Shown here: positions 13,619-21,945 of the stretch, piece after piece | How the letters are laid out: each line of letters begins with the position of its first letter | How positions within the stretch are numbered: position 1 is the first letter of the stretch | Assembly: GCA_900549885.1 (NCBI GenBank) | Contig: URQA01000028.1 | Coordinates: forward strand, 1 to 22,842 | From: an uncultured Eubacteriales bacterium | GTDB taxonomy: Bacteria; Bacillota; Clostridia; Oscillospirales; Oscillospiraceae | Direction: 5' to 3' | Length of the DNA stretch: 22,842 nt | Notes under the pieces: generated by a model | The model's input: only the letters and a program-made list of their open reading frames with translations | Databases searched by the model: none | What the model was told of the DNA's origin: nothing | Program-made: the position numbers and the translations under genes

Positions 13619-13689
13619 TCCGAAGAAAATCGGTCCGCAAAGGCGCGGCGATTTGTTTTCGGAATGAATCTTAGGAAGGGGGAATCGCT

Positions 13690-15231
13690 TTGAGCCAAGG
13701 CAAGGTATTTATCGAGCTCAAAGACATCGTGAAGATCTTCCCCGGCGTCAGGGCGCTGGACGGCGTCTCGTTTGACATCCGCGAGGGTGAGGTCCACTCG
13801 TTGTGCGGAGAGAACGGCGCGGGAAAATCCACATTGATCAAGGTCATGACCGGAGCCCATGCCAGGGACGGAGGCGACTACCTGATCGACGGGCAGTCGG
13901 TCAACTTCAGATCCACGACAGAAGGCATCGCAAAGGGCGTCTCCTGTGTGTATCAGGAGTTGTCCATCGCACCGCAACTGGACGTGGCTAAGAACCTATT
14001 CATCGGCAACCTGCCCATGAAGGGCGGCTTGGTGGATCACAAGACCCTGTACAAGCGCGCCGCTGAGATTCTGGCGGAGCTGGACATGCACATCTCCCCC
14101 AAGACACCGGCGGGCGACCTGTCGGTGGGCCAGCAGCAGATGATCGAGATTGGCCGGGCTCTCACCCGAAACGCCCGGCTCATCATTATGGACGAGCCCA
14201 CCTCGTCTCTGTCTGAGGCAGAGACGGATACCCTTTTCCAGATCATCAAAAAGCTGGTGGCCAAGAACATTGCTATCGTGTACATCAGCCATAAGCTGGA
14301 TGAGGTCATGTACCTGTCCGACCGCATCACCGTTATCCGGGACGGTAAGAACATCATCAGTAAGGACAAAGACCAGTTTACCCAGGAAGAGCTGATCGCC
14401 AACATGATCGGCCGCCCCTTGGAGAACCTGTACTTAAAGGAACCCGCAGAGATTACCGACACTATGCTGGAGGTCAAGAACCTGACCCGGAAGGGCGTGT
14501 TCCAGGACGTGTCCTTCTCCGTGCGCAAGGGTGAAGTAGTGGGCTTCTTTGGCCTGGTGGGCGCGGGACGAAGCGAGATCATGCGCGCCATCTTCGGCGT
14601 GGATAAGTATGACTCCGGCGAAGTGTCCGTGGACGGTAAGAAGCTCAGAGGGGGCGACCCCGCCGCTGCGATCGACGCGGGCATCGGCTTCTGTACCGAG
14701 GACCGGAAGAAGGAGGGCCTGGCCCTCCGGCTGTCCATCCTGCTGAACATGACCCTGGTTCGCCTGCCGTTCCTGTCAAAGATCGGGGTCATCAACCGCC
14801 GCGCCCAGCGCGCCGCCGCCGATGAGTATATGAAGGCCATCTCCATCAAGGCCCCCTCCGTCACCCAGTTGGTGGGCAACTTGTCCGGCGGCAACCAGCA
14901 GAAGGTGGTGGTGGCCAAGTGGCTGATGATGAGTCCCAAGGTGCTTATCGTGGATGAGCCTACCCGCGGCATCGATGTGGGTTCCAAGTCGGAAATCTAC
15001 GGCCTGCTGTCCGACCTGGCCAAGCAGGGCATGGCCATCATCGTGGTGTCCTCTGAGATCGAGGAGATCCTGGGAGTGTGCGACAGCGTGGTTACCATTT
15101 TTGAGGGCAAAAAGACCGCGCAACTGGAGATTAACGACCAGCTGACCCGGGAGGAAGTGCTTACCGCCGCCCTGGGCGGGAACTTCAGCGAGGCATTTAT
15201 GGCCGGAAAGGGGGAACTGCGCGATGAGTGA
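13690..15231 (+). CDS. Sugar ABC transporter ATP-binding protein, double-NBD (RbsA/MglA type, 513 aa)
   Basis: Energises a CUT2-type monosaccharide importer. NBD1 (about 1-250): Walker A GENGAGKSTL, signature LSVGQQQMIEIG, Walker B LIIMDEPTSSLSE, and the switch His in ISHKLDE. NBD2 (about 255-500): degenerate Walker A GLVGAGRSE lacking the Lys (normal for this family), insertion GFCTEDRKKEGL, signature LSGGNQQKVVVAKWL and Walker B LIVDEPTRGIDVG. Length is typical. Start is TTG at 13690 after GGAAGGGGGAA. The last 8 bp overlap the first permease gene. Closest known family members carry ribose, galactose, xylose or AI-2; the ligand cannot be told from this gene. Confidence 0.95.
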   Translation: MSQGKVFIELKDIVKIFPGVRALDGVSFDIREGEVHSLCGENGAGKSTLIKVMTGAHARDGGDYLIDGQSVNFRSTTEGIAKGVSCVYQELSIAPQLDVAKNLFIGNLPMKGGLVDHKTLYKRAAEILAELDMHISPKTPAGDLSVGQQQMIEIGRALTRNARLIIMDEPTSSLSEAETDTLFQIIKKLVAKNIAIVYISHKLDEVMYLSDRITVIRDGKNIISKDKDQFTQEELIANMIGRPLENLYLKEPAEITDTMLEVKNLTRKGVFQDVSFSVRKGEVVGFFGLVGAGRSEIMRAIFGVDKYDSGEVSVDGKKLRGGDPAAAIDAGIGFCTEDRKKEGLALRLSILLNMTLVRLPFLSKIGVINRRAQRAAADEYMKAISIKAPSVTQLVGNLSGGNQQKVVVAKWLMMSPKVLIVDEPTRGIDVGSKSEIYGLLSDLAKQGMAIIVVSSEIEEILGVCDSVVTIFEGKKTAQLEINDQLTREEVLTAALGGNFSEAFMAGKGELRDE

Positions 15232-16261
15232 GAAGAACAACACCGCCACCGTGGCAAAGGACCCCCGTTCCCTGTGGAGCAAGTTTATGAGCCTGAATGG
15301 CAGCTCCATCTTGATTGCCACTGTGGCGGCCTTCATCCTGTTTGAGATCGTTTTACAGGTACGCTCAGGCGGAGGCAGCGGCTTAATTTTTATGAGTCCG
15401 GCCAACCTGATGCTGATTCTCCGCCAGCAGGTGTATATCGGCGTGATCGCGTTTGGCCTGACCCTGGTGATGCTCACCGGCAATATCGACCTGTCCGTGG
15501 GCAACATGCTTACCTTCCTGTGCTGCCTGTGCGCCAAGATCGTCATGAGCACCAATAATGTGGCGATGGCGCTGCTGGGCACCATGGGCGTGGGCCTGGT
15601 GTGTGGCCTGTTCAACGGCGTGCTGGTCAGCTATGTCCGACTCAACTCCTTTATCACTACCTTGGGCGCCAGCTCCATTTACAGCGCTCTGGCCATCATG
15701 GTTTCCGCGGGCACGGTGCTGGTCATCGACACCAATGCCAGCCCCGCGTTCCAGGCGCTGGGCAAGACCTCATTTGGCCCCGTCCACATTCTGATTGTAT
15801 GGTTCGTGGTGGTGGCCATCGTGCTGGGACTGTTGCTCAGCCGCACGGTGTACGGCCAGCAGCTGTATGCCATCGGCGCCAACCCCATTGCGGCCCGGTT
15901 CTCCGGCATCCGCTATAAGCGCAATACCACCATCGCTTATGTGATCACCGGGTTGTGCGTGGGTCTGGCCGCTGTGATTCAGATGGCTAACTCCCTCAGC
16001 GCCAACCCCCAGGGCGCCTCCGGAAAAGAGATGGAGGTCATCCTGTGCGTGGTGCTGGGCGGCTGTGCCGTTAACGGCGGCAAGGGCTCGGTCTGGGGCA
16101 CTATCATCGGTGTACTGTTCTACGGTGTATTGTCCGCCGGCTTTACCGCGCTGAGAATGTCCCAGTACCTCCAGTGGGTCATCATGGGGGCCATCATGCT
16201 GGTGGTCTTGTCCCTGGACGTGCTCAAAGAAAGGGGGGTCAAGCTGTGGAAGAGAAAGTGA
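15224..16261 (+). CDS. Sugar ABC transporter permease 1 (RbsC type, 345 aa)
   Basis: First of two different CUT2 permeases. Starts MSEKNNTATVAK at an ATG overlapping the ATPase gene, with GGGGGA upstream. About ten hydrophobic segments from residue 25 on. The family signatures are GNIDLSVGNMLTF (about 86-98), the cytoplasmic coupling loop GANPIAARFSGIRYKR (about 221-236) and a late glycine-rich stretch ending VVLSLDVLKER. It overlaps the next permease gene by 16 bp. Two non-identical permeases suggest a heterodimeric channel, as in Lsr (AI-2) or rhamnose importers, rather than a homodimer as in RbsC. Confidence 0.93.
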   Translation: MSEKNNTATVAKDPRSLWSKFMSLNGSSILIATVAAFILFEIVLQVRSGGGSGLIFMSPANLMLILRQQVYIGVIAFGLTLVMLTGNIDLSVGNMLTFLCCLCAKIVMSTNNVAMALLGTMGVGLVCGLFNGVLVSYVRLNSFITTLGASSIYSALAIMVSAGTVLVIDTNASPAFQALGKTSFGPVHILIVWFVVVAIVLGLLLSRTVYGQQLYAIGANPIAARFSGIRYKRNTTIAYVITGLCVGLAAVIQMANSLSANPQGASGKEMEVILCVVLGGCAVNGGKGSVWGTIIGVLFYGVLSAGFTALRMSQYLQWVIMGAIMLVVLSLDVLKERGVKLWKRK

Positions 16262-17250
16262 TGGTCTCCAGCGACCTGCGCAGAAAGCAGCAGATCCGGT
16301 TGCTCAAGGACAATAACTCCGTCCTGATCCTGATTTTGATCTTGGCGGCGGCATTTATCTTCATTCCCAATTACAGCAAAGGCTTCTACAACGTCATCAA
16401 TTACGTGGCCATGTACGGCCCGGTGTGTCTGGGCCTGGGCCTGGTGATGATCACGGGCAACATCGATCTGTCTGTGGGCTTCCAGGCGGGATCCGCCGGT
16501 GTGGTATCCGTCATCGTGTTCAATGCGGTGTACAACGGCTCCAACGCCATTCTGGCTCTGGTGCTGTGCATCCTGGCCGCGCTGGTATGCGGTGCTGTTA
16601 CTGGCTTTATCAACGGCTTTGTAGTGGCCAAGATCGGCGTATCCCCGCTGATTGCCACCATCGCCTCCAACTATGCGTTCCAAGGCTTTGTGTTCTTGTT
16701 TGCCCAGAGCTCCTTCCAGGCGGAGGATACGGATACCATTCGTCTCATCGCCAAGACCCAGATCGGCGGGATGCGGTGGCTTACGCCGACGGCCATCATT
16801 TTCCTGGTGCTGGTCGTGCTGGTGTTCCTGTGGATGTACAAGACCCGGTTTGGCAACCGCCTGCATGTAGTGGGCGATAATCCGGAGGCCGCCTCCTTCG
16901 CTGGCATCAGCGTACCCAGAACGGTGTGGGCGACCTATGTGCTGTGTGGTGTGCTGGCGGCGGTCACCGGCTTCTTCATGGTATCCAACGCGGGCTATGC
17001 CGTGTATAACCAGGGCAACAGCCTGTCCACTCTGCCCATCTCCTGCTGCGTCATCGGTGGTATTAAGATGGCTGGCGGTAAGGGCACTGCCGTGCACATT
17101 CTGCTGGGCGTGCTCATCATGCGGGTGATTTCCCAGATGATGGCCGCCAAGTTCCTGGGGACTGAGTGGGTCAACATGATTACCGGCATTCTGCTGATCG
17201 TAGTGCTTATTATTGACCGGTTTACCAGCACCAAGAACGCTGACGAATAA
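16246..17250 (+). CDS. Sugar ABC transporter permease 2 (RbsC type, 334 aa)
   Basis: The start chosen is GTG 16246 (MEEKVMVSSDLRRKQ), with AAGGGGGG 7-8 bp upstream. An in-frame ATG at 16174 would read antisense-like sequence inside permease 1, and an ATG at 16261 is too far from a ribosome site. CUT2 hallmarks: GNIDLSVGFQAG (about 67-78), the coupling loop GDNPEAASFAGISVPR (about 209-224), and multiple membrane spans. It differs clearly from permease 1, so this is not a recent duplication. An 84-bp gap with an AT-rich stretch separates it from the binding-protein gene. Confidence 0.93.
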   Translation: MEEKVMVSSDLRRKQQIRLLKDNNSVLILILILAAAFIFIPNYSKGFYNVINYVAMYGPVCLGLGLVMITGNIDLSVGFQAGSAGVVSVIVFNAVYNGSNAILALVLCILAALVCGAVTGFINGFVVAKIGVSPLIATIASNYAFQGFVFLFAQSSFQAEDTDTIRLIAKTQIGGMRWLTPTAIIFLVLVVLVFLWMYKTRFGNRLHVVGDNPEAASFAGISVPRTVWATYVLCGVLAAVTGFFMVSNAGYAVYNQGNSLSTLPISCCVIGGIKMAGGKGTAVHILLGVLIMRVISQMMAAKFLGTEWVNMITGILLIVVLIIDRFTSTKNADE

Positions 17251-17334
17251 GGTGGATCTGACAAGGTGATATCCTGCTTTGCGGGTGTCATAAATAATGT
17301 TGTATACATTGATCAAGGAAAGGATGGAACCAAC

Positions 17335-18459
17335 ATGAAAAAGTTCAAGAAGCTTGCCGCACTGTTGCTGGCCCTGACCATGGTGTTCGCGCTGGCCGCC
17401 TGTGGCACCGATGGGGACAACAACAGTCAGGCCCCCAGCGACAACCCCCCTGCCTCTGAGCCTGCCAACCCCGACGATAGCAACAGCGCCGAGCCTGCTC
17501 CCGGCGGTGACGTTCAGACCAACGAGGACGGTATGACCTATGTCAACGTCACCGGCGACATCGATCTGTCCGGTGTGGACCTGTCCGGCAAGACCTTCGG
17601 CTATGTCACCATCAACTCTTCCGCCCCCTGGGGCGGCCGCGTGGGCACCGAGTTCGCCCGTCTGGCTGAGGAGGCCGGCGCTACGGTCCAGTCCCTGGAC
17701 GCCAACACCAACCCCGATGACGTGACCAACTACTGCAACCAGATGCTGGACGCCGGCGTGGATGCCCTGGTGGTCTTTGGCGGCACTCCCGATGCCATGG
17801 TGGAGATCGCCCAGCGGTGCAGCGATGAGGGCGTGGCCCTGTTCCTGACCGCTCTGGACGTAGCGGAGGCTGGCCGTCAGTACGCCACCGCCTGCATCGG
17901 TCCCGACCAGGAGAAGGCCTTCACCGACATCGCCAACTACATCATCGAGGCCAACGGCACTGAGGAGGACTATACTGTGGTCCAGATCTCCGGCGTGCCC
18001 TTCCTGGACGACTATATCCAGCGTGAAGCTGGCTTCAAGGCCGGTATGGACGCCGCTCCCAACTACACCCTGCTGGCCGCCGACTACGCCTACTCCAGCC
18101 GTCCCGACGCCAAGACCTTCATGGAGAACCACCTCCAGGCTGAGGGCGACGCTATTAACATCGTCATCGGCTATGACGACGACCTGACCATGGGTGCCGT
18201 GGATGCCATCGACGAGGCGGGCAAGACCGGCCAGATCAAGGTCTACTCCTTCACCGGCCAGAACGACGCCATCCAGGCCGTAGCCGACGGTAAGATGGAG
18301 CTGACCGTCATGAACCGGGCGGACAACATCGCCAAGGAGACTGTGAAGGCTGCTTACGAGTACTTCACCACCGGCTCCACCGCCTACTATCACTACACTG
18401 AGCTGACCTACATCACCGCCGACAACGCGGCGGACTTCGTCGGCAAGGGCGAGTTCTAA
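17335..18459 (+). CDS. Sugar-binding lipoprotein of the CUT2 importer (374 aa)
   Basis: Start MKKFKKLAALLLALTMVFA at 17335 gives a lipoprotein signal with lipobox Leu-Ala-Ala-Cys (Cys23); an upstream in-frame start has no ribosome site. A low-complexity Asn/Ser/Pro/Asp linker (about 24-65) tethers a type I periplasmic-binding-protein domain (about 80-370, from GYVTINSSAPWGGRVGTEFA). It includes the hinge-region motif INIVIGYDDDLTMGAVDAI, typical of ribose/galactose/AI-2 binders. GGAAAGGA precedes the ATG. Codon use is markedly biased to C-ending codons, consistent with high expression. The ligand is unknown, and no kinase, isomerase or other catabolic gene is in the operon to reveal it. Confidence 0.93.
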   Translation: MKKFKKLAALLLALTMVFALAACGTDGDNNSQAPSDNPPASEPANPDDSNSAEPAPGGDVQTNEDGMTYVNVTGDIDLSGVDLSGKTFGYVTINSSAPWGGRVGTEFARLAEEAGATVQSLDANTNPDDVTNYCNQMLDAGVDALVVFGGTPDAMVEIAQRCSDEGVALFLTALDVAEAGRQYATACIGPDQEKAFTDIANYIIEANGTEEDYTVVQISGVPFLDDYIQREAGFKAGMDAAPNYTLLAADYAYSSRPDAKTFMENHLQAEGDAINIVIGYDDDLTMGAVDAIDEAGKTGQIKVYSFTGQNDAIQAVADGKMELTVMNRADNIAKETVKAAYEYFTTGSTAYYHYTELTYITADNAADFVGKGEF

Positions 18460-18479
18460 GAAACACGAAAAGAAATACG

Positions 18480-18519
18480 GCCAAGGTCCCGCCATCCGGC
18501 GGGACCTTGGCTTGTTTTT
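18480..18519 (+). terminator. Intrinsic terminator of the sugar ABC operon
   Basis: A 14-bp perfect stem (18480-18493 with 18498-18511), ATCC loop, then TTGTTTTT. Confidence 0.95.
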
Positions 18520-18596
18520 CGGGGAGAAAAGGTATCCGGCGGAAGAACTGCATAAAAAGGGCACAAAAATGTATAAACATTCTTTTGGGAGTGGTT

Positions 18597-18620
18597 AAAA
18601 CCGCCTAAAATGCGGTTTTT
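18597..18620 (+). terminator. Second terminator-like hairpin ahead of the amino-acid ABC promoter
   Basis: AAAACCGC (18597-18604) pairs with GCGGTTTT (18612-18619) over 8 bp, with a 7-nt loop and T-rich end. It lies between the operon terminator and the next promoter, so it may be a back-up terminator, bidirectional in form. Confidence 0.55.
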
Positions 18621-18632
18621 GAAAAAAATTCC

Positions 18633-18661
18633 TTGCGTTAAAGCTGAATAAGATGTATAAT
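18633..18661 (+). promoter_or_regulatory. Promoter of the amino-acid ABC operon
   Basis: TTGCGT (18633-18638) and a perfect TATAAT (18656-18661) with a 17-bp spacer, 51 bp before the start codon. Confidence 0.8.
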
Positions 18662-18712
18662 CCCTCTATCAAAAGCCCAAGAGGCAATTTGAATTTGAGG
18701 AGACTGAATGAA

Positions 18713-19600
18713 ATGAAAGGAATTAAAAAACTGCTGGCCCTGCTGCTGGCCATGTCTATGATGGTGTTTGCCTTTGCCGCCTGTTCCAACCAGGATGCCA
18801 GCCAGAGCCAGAACCCCAGCCAGGATGTCACCCCGTCCAATGAGCCCGCCGACTCTCAGGAGCCGGCCAATTCTGATGCTGGCTCCGCCACTGGCGACTA
18901 CGGTGAGTTCACTACCGTGGAAGAGGGCAAGCTCATCATGTCCACCAACGCCGCCTTCCCTCCCTATGAGATGACCAGCGACGGCGAGGGCTATAACGGC
19001 ACCGGCTTTGAGGGCATCGACGTGGAGATCGCCGGGGCCATCGCCGACAAGCTGGGTCTGGAACTCCATATTGACGACATGGACTTCACCGCCTCCCTGG
19101 AGGCCGCGCAGAAGGGCATGAGCGACATGGTCATGGCGGGCGTCACGGTGGATGAGGACCGTCTGGCGGTCATGGACTTCTCCAACAGCTATGCCACCGG
19201 CGTACAGGTGATCATCGTCAAGGAAGGCTCCGACGTGACTCTGGACAACCTGGGTGAACAGCTCATCGGCGTGCAGAACGGCACCACCGGCTGGCAGTAC
19301 TGCACCGACGACTTCGGCAGTGAGCATGTGGCGGCCTTTGACAACGGCATTACCGCAGTCCAGGCCCTGATGAACGACCAGGTGGACTGCGTGGTCATCG
19401 ACCAGGCCCCCGCCCAGTCCTTTGTAGAGCAGAACCCCGGCCTGACTATCCTGGATACCGAATACGCCGTGGAGGACTATGCCATCGGCGTGGCCAAGGG
19501 TAACACCAGCCTGCTCAACGCCATCAACACGGTTTTGGAAGAACTGCAGGCGGACGGCACCATCCAGTCCATTATTGACAAGTACATCCCCGCCGAATGA
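18713..19600 (+). CDS. Polar amino-acid-binding lipoprotein (SBP_bac_3 family, 295 aa)
   Basis: Starts MKGIKKLLALLLAMSMM at 18713; GAGGAG lies 10 bp upstream. The lipobox Phe-Ala-Ala-Cys (Cys24) is followed by a Ser/Gln/Asn/Asp linker, then a type II binding domain. Ligand-site elements are present: NAAFPPYE (aromatic stack), GVTVDEDRLAVMDFSNSYAT (the Arg that usually holds the amino-acid carboxylate) and DCVVIDQAPAQ (the Asp that usually holds the amino group). This supports a polar amino acid as ligand; which one is not clear. It is followed by a terminator and then permease and ATPase genes, a layout that gives excess binding protein over membrane subunits. Confidence 0.95.
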   Translation: MKGIKKLLALLLAMSMMVFAFAACSNQDASQSQNPSQDVTPSNEPADSQEPANSDAGSATGDYGEFTTVEEGKLIMSTNAAFPPYEMTSDGEGYNGTGFEGIDVEIAGAIADKLGLELHIDDMDFTASLEAAQKGMSDMVMAGVTVDEDRLAVMDFSNSYATGVQVIIVKEGSDVTLDNLGEQLIGVQNGTTGWQYCTDDFGSEHVAAFDNGITAVQALMNDQVDCVVIDQAPAQSFVEQNPGLTILDTEYAVEDYAIGVAKGNTSLLNAINTVLEELQADGTIQSIIDKYIPAE

Positions 19601-19623
19601 TCTGAACCATGCATTCCGCAAAG

Positions 19624-19647
19624 AGGGCGGCGCCAGCCGCCCTTTTT
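19624..19647 (+). terminator. Terminator between binding-protein and permease genes
   Basis: AGGGCGGC (19624-19631) pairs with GCCGCCCT (19636-19643), GCCA loop, then TTTT. Sitting inside the operon, it probably lowers expression of permease and ATPase relative to the binding protein by partial termination. Confidence 0.85.
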
Positions 19648-19681
19648 GTCATGAGTATTGAAAAAAGAAAGGGGAAATGGC

Positions 19682-20455
19682 ATGGACTTCGCACAAATAT
19701 TTGAGACCTGGAAGGCCATGATGGCAGCGGGAGAGGATCTGCCCTGGTGGCAGGACTTCTATGTAAAATTTTACCAAGCTTTCATCGAGGCCGGCCGCTG
19801 GCAGGAATACCTTCAGGGCGTGGGAGTCACTCTGGTTGCCACGGCTCTGGCTCTGCTCATGGGCGTAATTTTGGGTGTAGCGGTGTCCATGGTGCGTACT
19901 GCCCATGACCAGCAGCGCCCAGGCAGGAGAAAGAACCCCGCATTGGGGGTGGTCAATGCGGTCTTCAAGGTGTATGTCACCGTCATCCGGGGCACCCCTA
20001 TGATGCTCCAGCTGCTGATCTGGGCCTTTGTGGTCTTTAAAAGCCGACAGTACACCCTGGTGGGCATCTTCGGTCTGGGCATCAACTCAGGGGCCTATGT
20101 ATCCGAGATCATCCGGGGCGGCCTGATGGCGGTGGAGGTTGGCCAGATGGAGGCCGGGCGCTCCCTGGGGCTAAACTACCTGGACACCATGCGCTTCATT
20201 GTCATCCCACAGGCCATTAAGGCCATTCTGCCTGCCCTGGGCAACGAATTTATCATTCTGCTGAAGGATACCTCCCTGCTCAGCGTTATCGGCGGACAGG
20301 AACTGATCTACTTCGCCCAGGCTATCGCTAACCGCAACTACGAGCAGATGTTTCCCCTCGTCGGGGCGGCGTGCATGTATCTGGTGTTGGTGATGATCTT
20401 TACCTGGCTGCTGGGCAAGCTGGAAAGGAGGCTGCGTCAAAGTGATCGACGTTAA
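19682..20455 (+). CDS. Amino-acid ABC transporter permease (HisM/GlnP type, 257 aa)
   Basis: Start ATG 19682 (MDFAQIFETWKAMMAAGEDL) follows AAAGGGG; an upstream in-frame TTG has no ribosome site. An N-terminal amphipathic region of about 45 residues precedes the first span (GVTLVATALALLMGVILGVA). The conserved RGTPMMLQL and the EAA-loop segment MEAGRSLGLNYLDTMRFIVI then PQAIKAILPALGNEF mark the cytoplasmic coupling site for the ATPase. Only one permease gene is present, so the channel is probably a homodimer. The 3' end overlaps the ATPase gene by 14 bp. Confidence 0.94.
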   Translation: MDFAQIFETWKAMMAAGEDLPWWQDFYVKFYQAFIEAGRWQEYLQGVGVTLVATALALLMGVILGVAVSMVRTAHDQQRPGRRKNPALGVVNAVFKVYVTVIRGTPMMLQLLIWAFVVFKSRQYTLVGIFGLGINSGAYVSEIIRGGLMAVEVGQMEAGRSLGLNYLDTMRFIVIPQAIKAILPALGNEFIILLKDTSLLSVIGGQELIYFAQAIANRNYEQMFPLVGAACMYLVLVMIFTWLLGKLERRLRQSDRR

Positions 20456-21164
20456 AAACCTGTCCAAATCCTTTGGGGATCATCTGGTGCTGGACAACAT
20501 CTCCGAGCACATCCGGGAAGGGGAGAAAGTGGTCATCATCGGCCCCTCCGGCTCAGGCAAGTCCACCTTCCTGCGCTGCCTGAACTTGCTGGAGCTTCCC
20601 ACCTCCGGCACCATCACCTTTGACGGCACCGTCATTACCGACCCCAAGGTGGACATCGACGCGGTACGCCGCCAGATGGGGATGGTGTTCCAGCACTTCA
20701 ACTTGTTCCCCAATATGACCATCCGGAAAAACATCACCCTGGCTCCGGTGCGCACCAAGCTCATGAGCCAGCAGGAGGCAGACGACACCGCCGTCACCCT
20801 GCTGCGCCGGGTGGGGCTGGAGGACAAGGCGGACGCCTATCCCGCCCAGCTGTCCGGCGGGCAGAAGCAGCGGATCGCCATCGTCCGGGCCATGGCTATG
20901 CGGCCCAAGGTGATGCTCTTTGACGAGCCAACCTCCGCTCTGGACCCGGAGATGGTGGGCGAGGTGCTGGAGGTCATGAAGGAGTTAGCCCAGGAGGGCA
21001 TGACTATGGTGGTGGTCACCCATGAGATGGGCTTTGCCCGGGAGGTGGGCACCCGGGTCCTGTTCATGGACGGCGGCCATATCCTGGAGCAGAACGAACC
21101 CCACGCTTTTTTTGCCGCCCCCAAGGAACCCCGTACCATCGAATTTTTGTCCAAGGTCCTGTAA
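20442..21164 (+). CDS. Amino-acid ABC transporter ATP-binding protein (GlnQ/HisP type, 240 aa)
   Basis: GTG start at 20442 with AAGGAGG 10 bp upstream, inside the end of the permease gene, so translation is coupled. Walker A GPSGSGKSTF (about 34-43), Q-loop VFQHFNLFPNM, signature LSGGQKQRIAIVRA, Walker B VMLFDEPTSALDPE and switch His in VVTHEMGFA are all intact. Length is exactly that of polar amino-acid importer ATPases. The last gene of the operon, followed at once by a strong terminator. Confidence 0.96.
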   Translation: MIDVKNLSKSFGDHLVLDNISEHIREGEKVVIIGPSGSGKSTFLRCLNLLELPTSGTITFDGTVITDPKVDIDAVRRQMGMVFQHFNLFPNMTIRKNITLAPVRTKLMSQQEADDTAVTLLRRVGLEDKADAYPAQLSGGQKQRIAIVRAMAMRPKVMLFDEPTSALDPEMVGEVLEVMKELAQEGMTMVVVTHEMGFAREVGTRVLFMDGGHILEQNEPHAFFAAPKEPRTIEFLSKVL

Positions 21165-21170
21165 GAATTG

Positions 21171-21206
21171 GTATAGCACACCCGCTGCGGGTGTGCTATA
21201 CTTTTT
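21171..21206 (+). terminator. Intrinsic terminator of the amino-acid ABC operon
   Basis: A 14-bp perfect stem (GTATAGCACACCCG 21171-21184 with 21188-21201), CTG loop, then TTTTT. Confidence 0.95.
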
Positions 21207-21228
21207 AAGAACGGCAAGAGCTTGCAGA

Positions 21229-21260
21229 GCCGCTAAAGCGGCCTGTTCCACCGGAACAGG
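21229..21260 (+). other. Two adjoining small hairpins in the mobA leader
   Basis: GCCGC-TAAA-GCGGC (21229-21242) directly abuts CCTGTTCC-ACC-GGAACAGG (21242-21260), ending against the mobA ribosome site. No promoter is visible between the preceding terminator and mobA, so mobA may depend on read-through. The hairpins could affect translation start. Function unknown. Confidence 0.5.
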
Positions 21261-21277
21261 GGAGAGAGGGTGACACC

Positions 21278-21859
21278 ATGGAGCATGAGAGCGTAACTGT
21301 CCAGATCATGCTGGGAGGCAGGTCTACCCGCATGGGCCGGGACAAGGCCCTGGTGGAATTGGGCGGTCGGACGCTGCTGGACCGGGCGCTGGACCGCTGG
21401 CGGGAGTACGGAGCCGGAGTACAGCTGTCGGTGGGAAATCCAGAGCGGCGGGCCATGGCTCCGAAGGGGATGCCCGCTGTGGCGGACTTCTATCCGGACC
21501 GGGGGCCTCTAGGCGGGCTCCACGCGGGGTTGCGCACCTGTCCCACCCCGCTGCTGCTACTCACCGCGGTGGACTGCCCCTTCCTCACCCCCGCCCTGGC
21601 GGATGGGCTGCTGGCGGCCATCGGCACGGCGGACGCCTCCGTCTACATCCTGGACGGCCGGCCTCAGCCCCTGTTCGGCCTGTACCGGAGGACCTGCCTG
21701 CCGGAAGCGGCCGGGATGCTGGCCGTGGGAGAGAATAAGCTGCGGCTGCTGCTGGACCGGGTGGACACGGTATATCTGCCCACGGCGGACCCGGATCCGT
21801 TCCGCAACCTGAACACCCCGGAGGAGCTGGAACGTGCCCGCAGGTCCGTTTGGTTGTGA
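21278..21859 (+). CDS. mobA: Molybdenum cofactor guanylyltransferase (193 aa)
   Basis: MobA transfers GMP from GTP to molybdopterin to make the guanine-dinucleotide form of the cofactor. The N-terminal nucleotide-binding signature is present as MLGGRSTRMGRDKALVELGG (about 11-30), with Met-Leu in place of the common Leu-Ala before GG. A catalytic-metal segment LLTAVDCPF (Asp near 89), PLGGLHAG and the C-terminal FRNLNTPEEL are also typical. Length matches the family. GGGGAGAGAGG precedes ATG. It sits just before a second molybdopterin gene, confirming the pathway. A MobA-related cytidylyltransferase (MocA) is the main alternative, but the overall pattern fits MobA better. Confidence 0.85.
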   Translation: MEHESVTVQIMLGGRSTRMGRDKALVELGGRTLLDRALDRWREYGAGVQLSVGNPERRAMAPKGMPAVADFYPDRGPLGGLHAGLRTCPTPLLLLTAVDCPFLTPALADGLLAAIGTADASVYILDGRPQPLFGLYRRTCLPEAAGMLAVGENKLRLLLDRVDTVYLPTADPDPFRNLNTPEELERARRSVWL

Positions 21860-21900
21860 CCGGAACGGGGGAAAATTGTGTCCACTCAGAGCGAGCGTAC

Positions 21901-21929
21901 TTGTATTCCGGCGGAAATCCCCGTATACT
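21901..21929 (+). promoter_or_regulatory. Promoter of the molybdopterin-gene leader
   Basis: TTGTAT (21901-21906) and TATACT (21924-21929) with a 17-bp spacer. Predicted start about 21936, leaving a 165-170 nt leader before the ATG at 22105. Confidence 0.75.
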
Positions 21930-21945
21930 GAATAAGAAAGACAGA

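Noticed and set aside
16120..18564. Very long open frame (814 codons) on the minus strand across the sugar transporter genes
   Set aside because: It is antisense to three clearly recognised genes, has histidine/glycine-rich composition typical of reversed GC-rich coding sequence, and no ribosome site.
21171..21201. Possible tRNA-like or operator palindrome after the amino-acid ABC operon
   Set aside because: It is a perfect 14-bp hairpin with a 3-nt loop and T-tract, i.e. an ordinary terminator.
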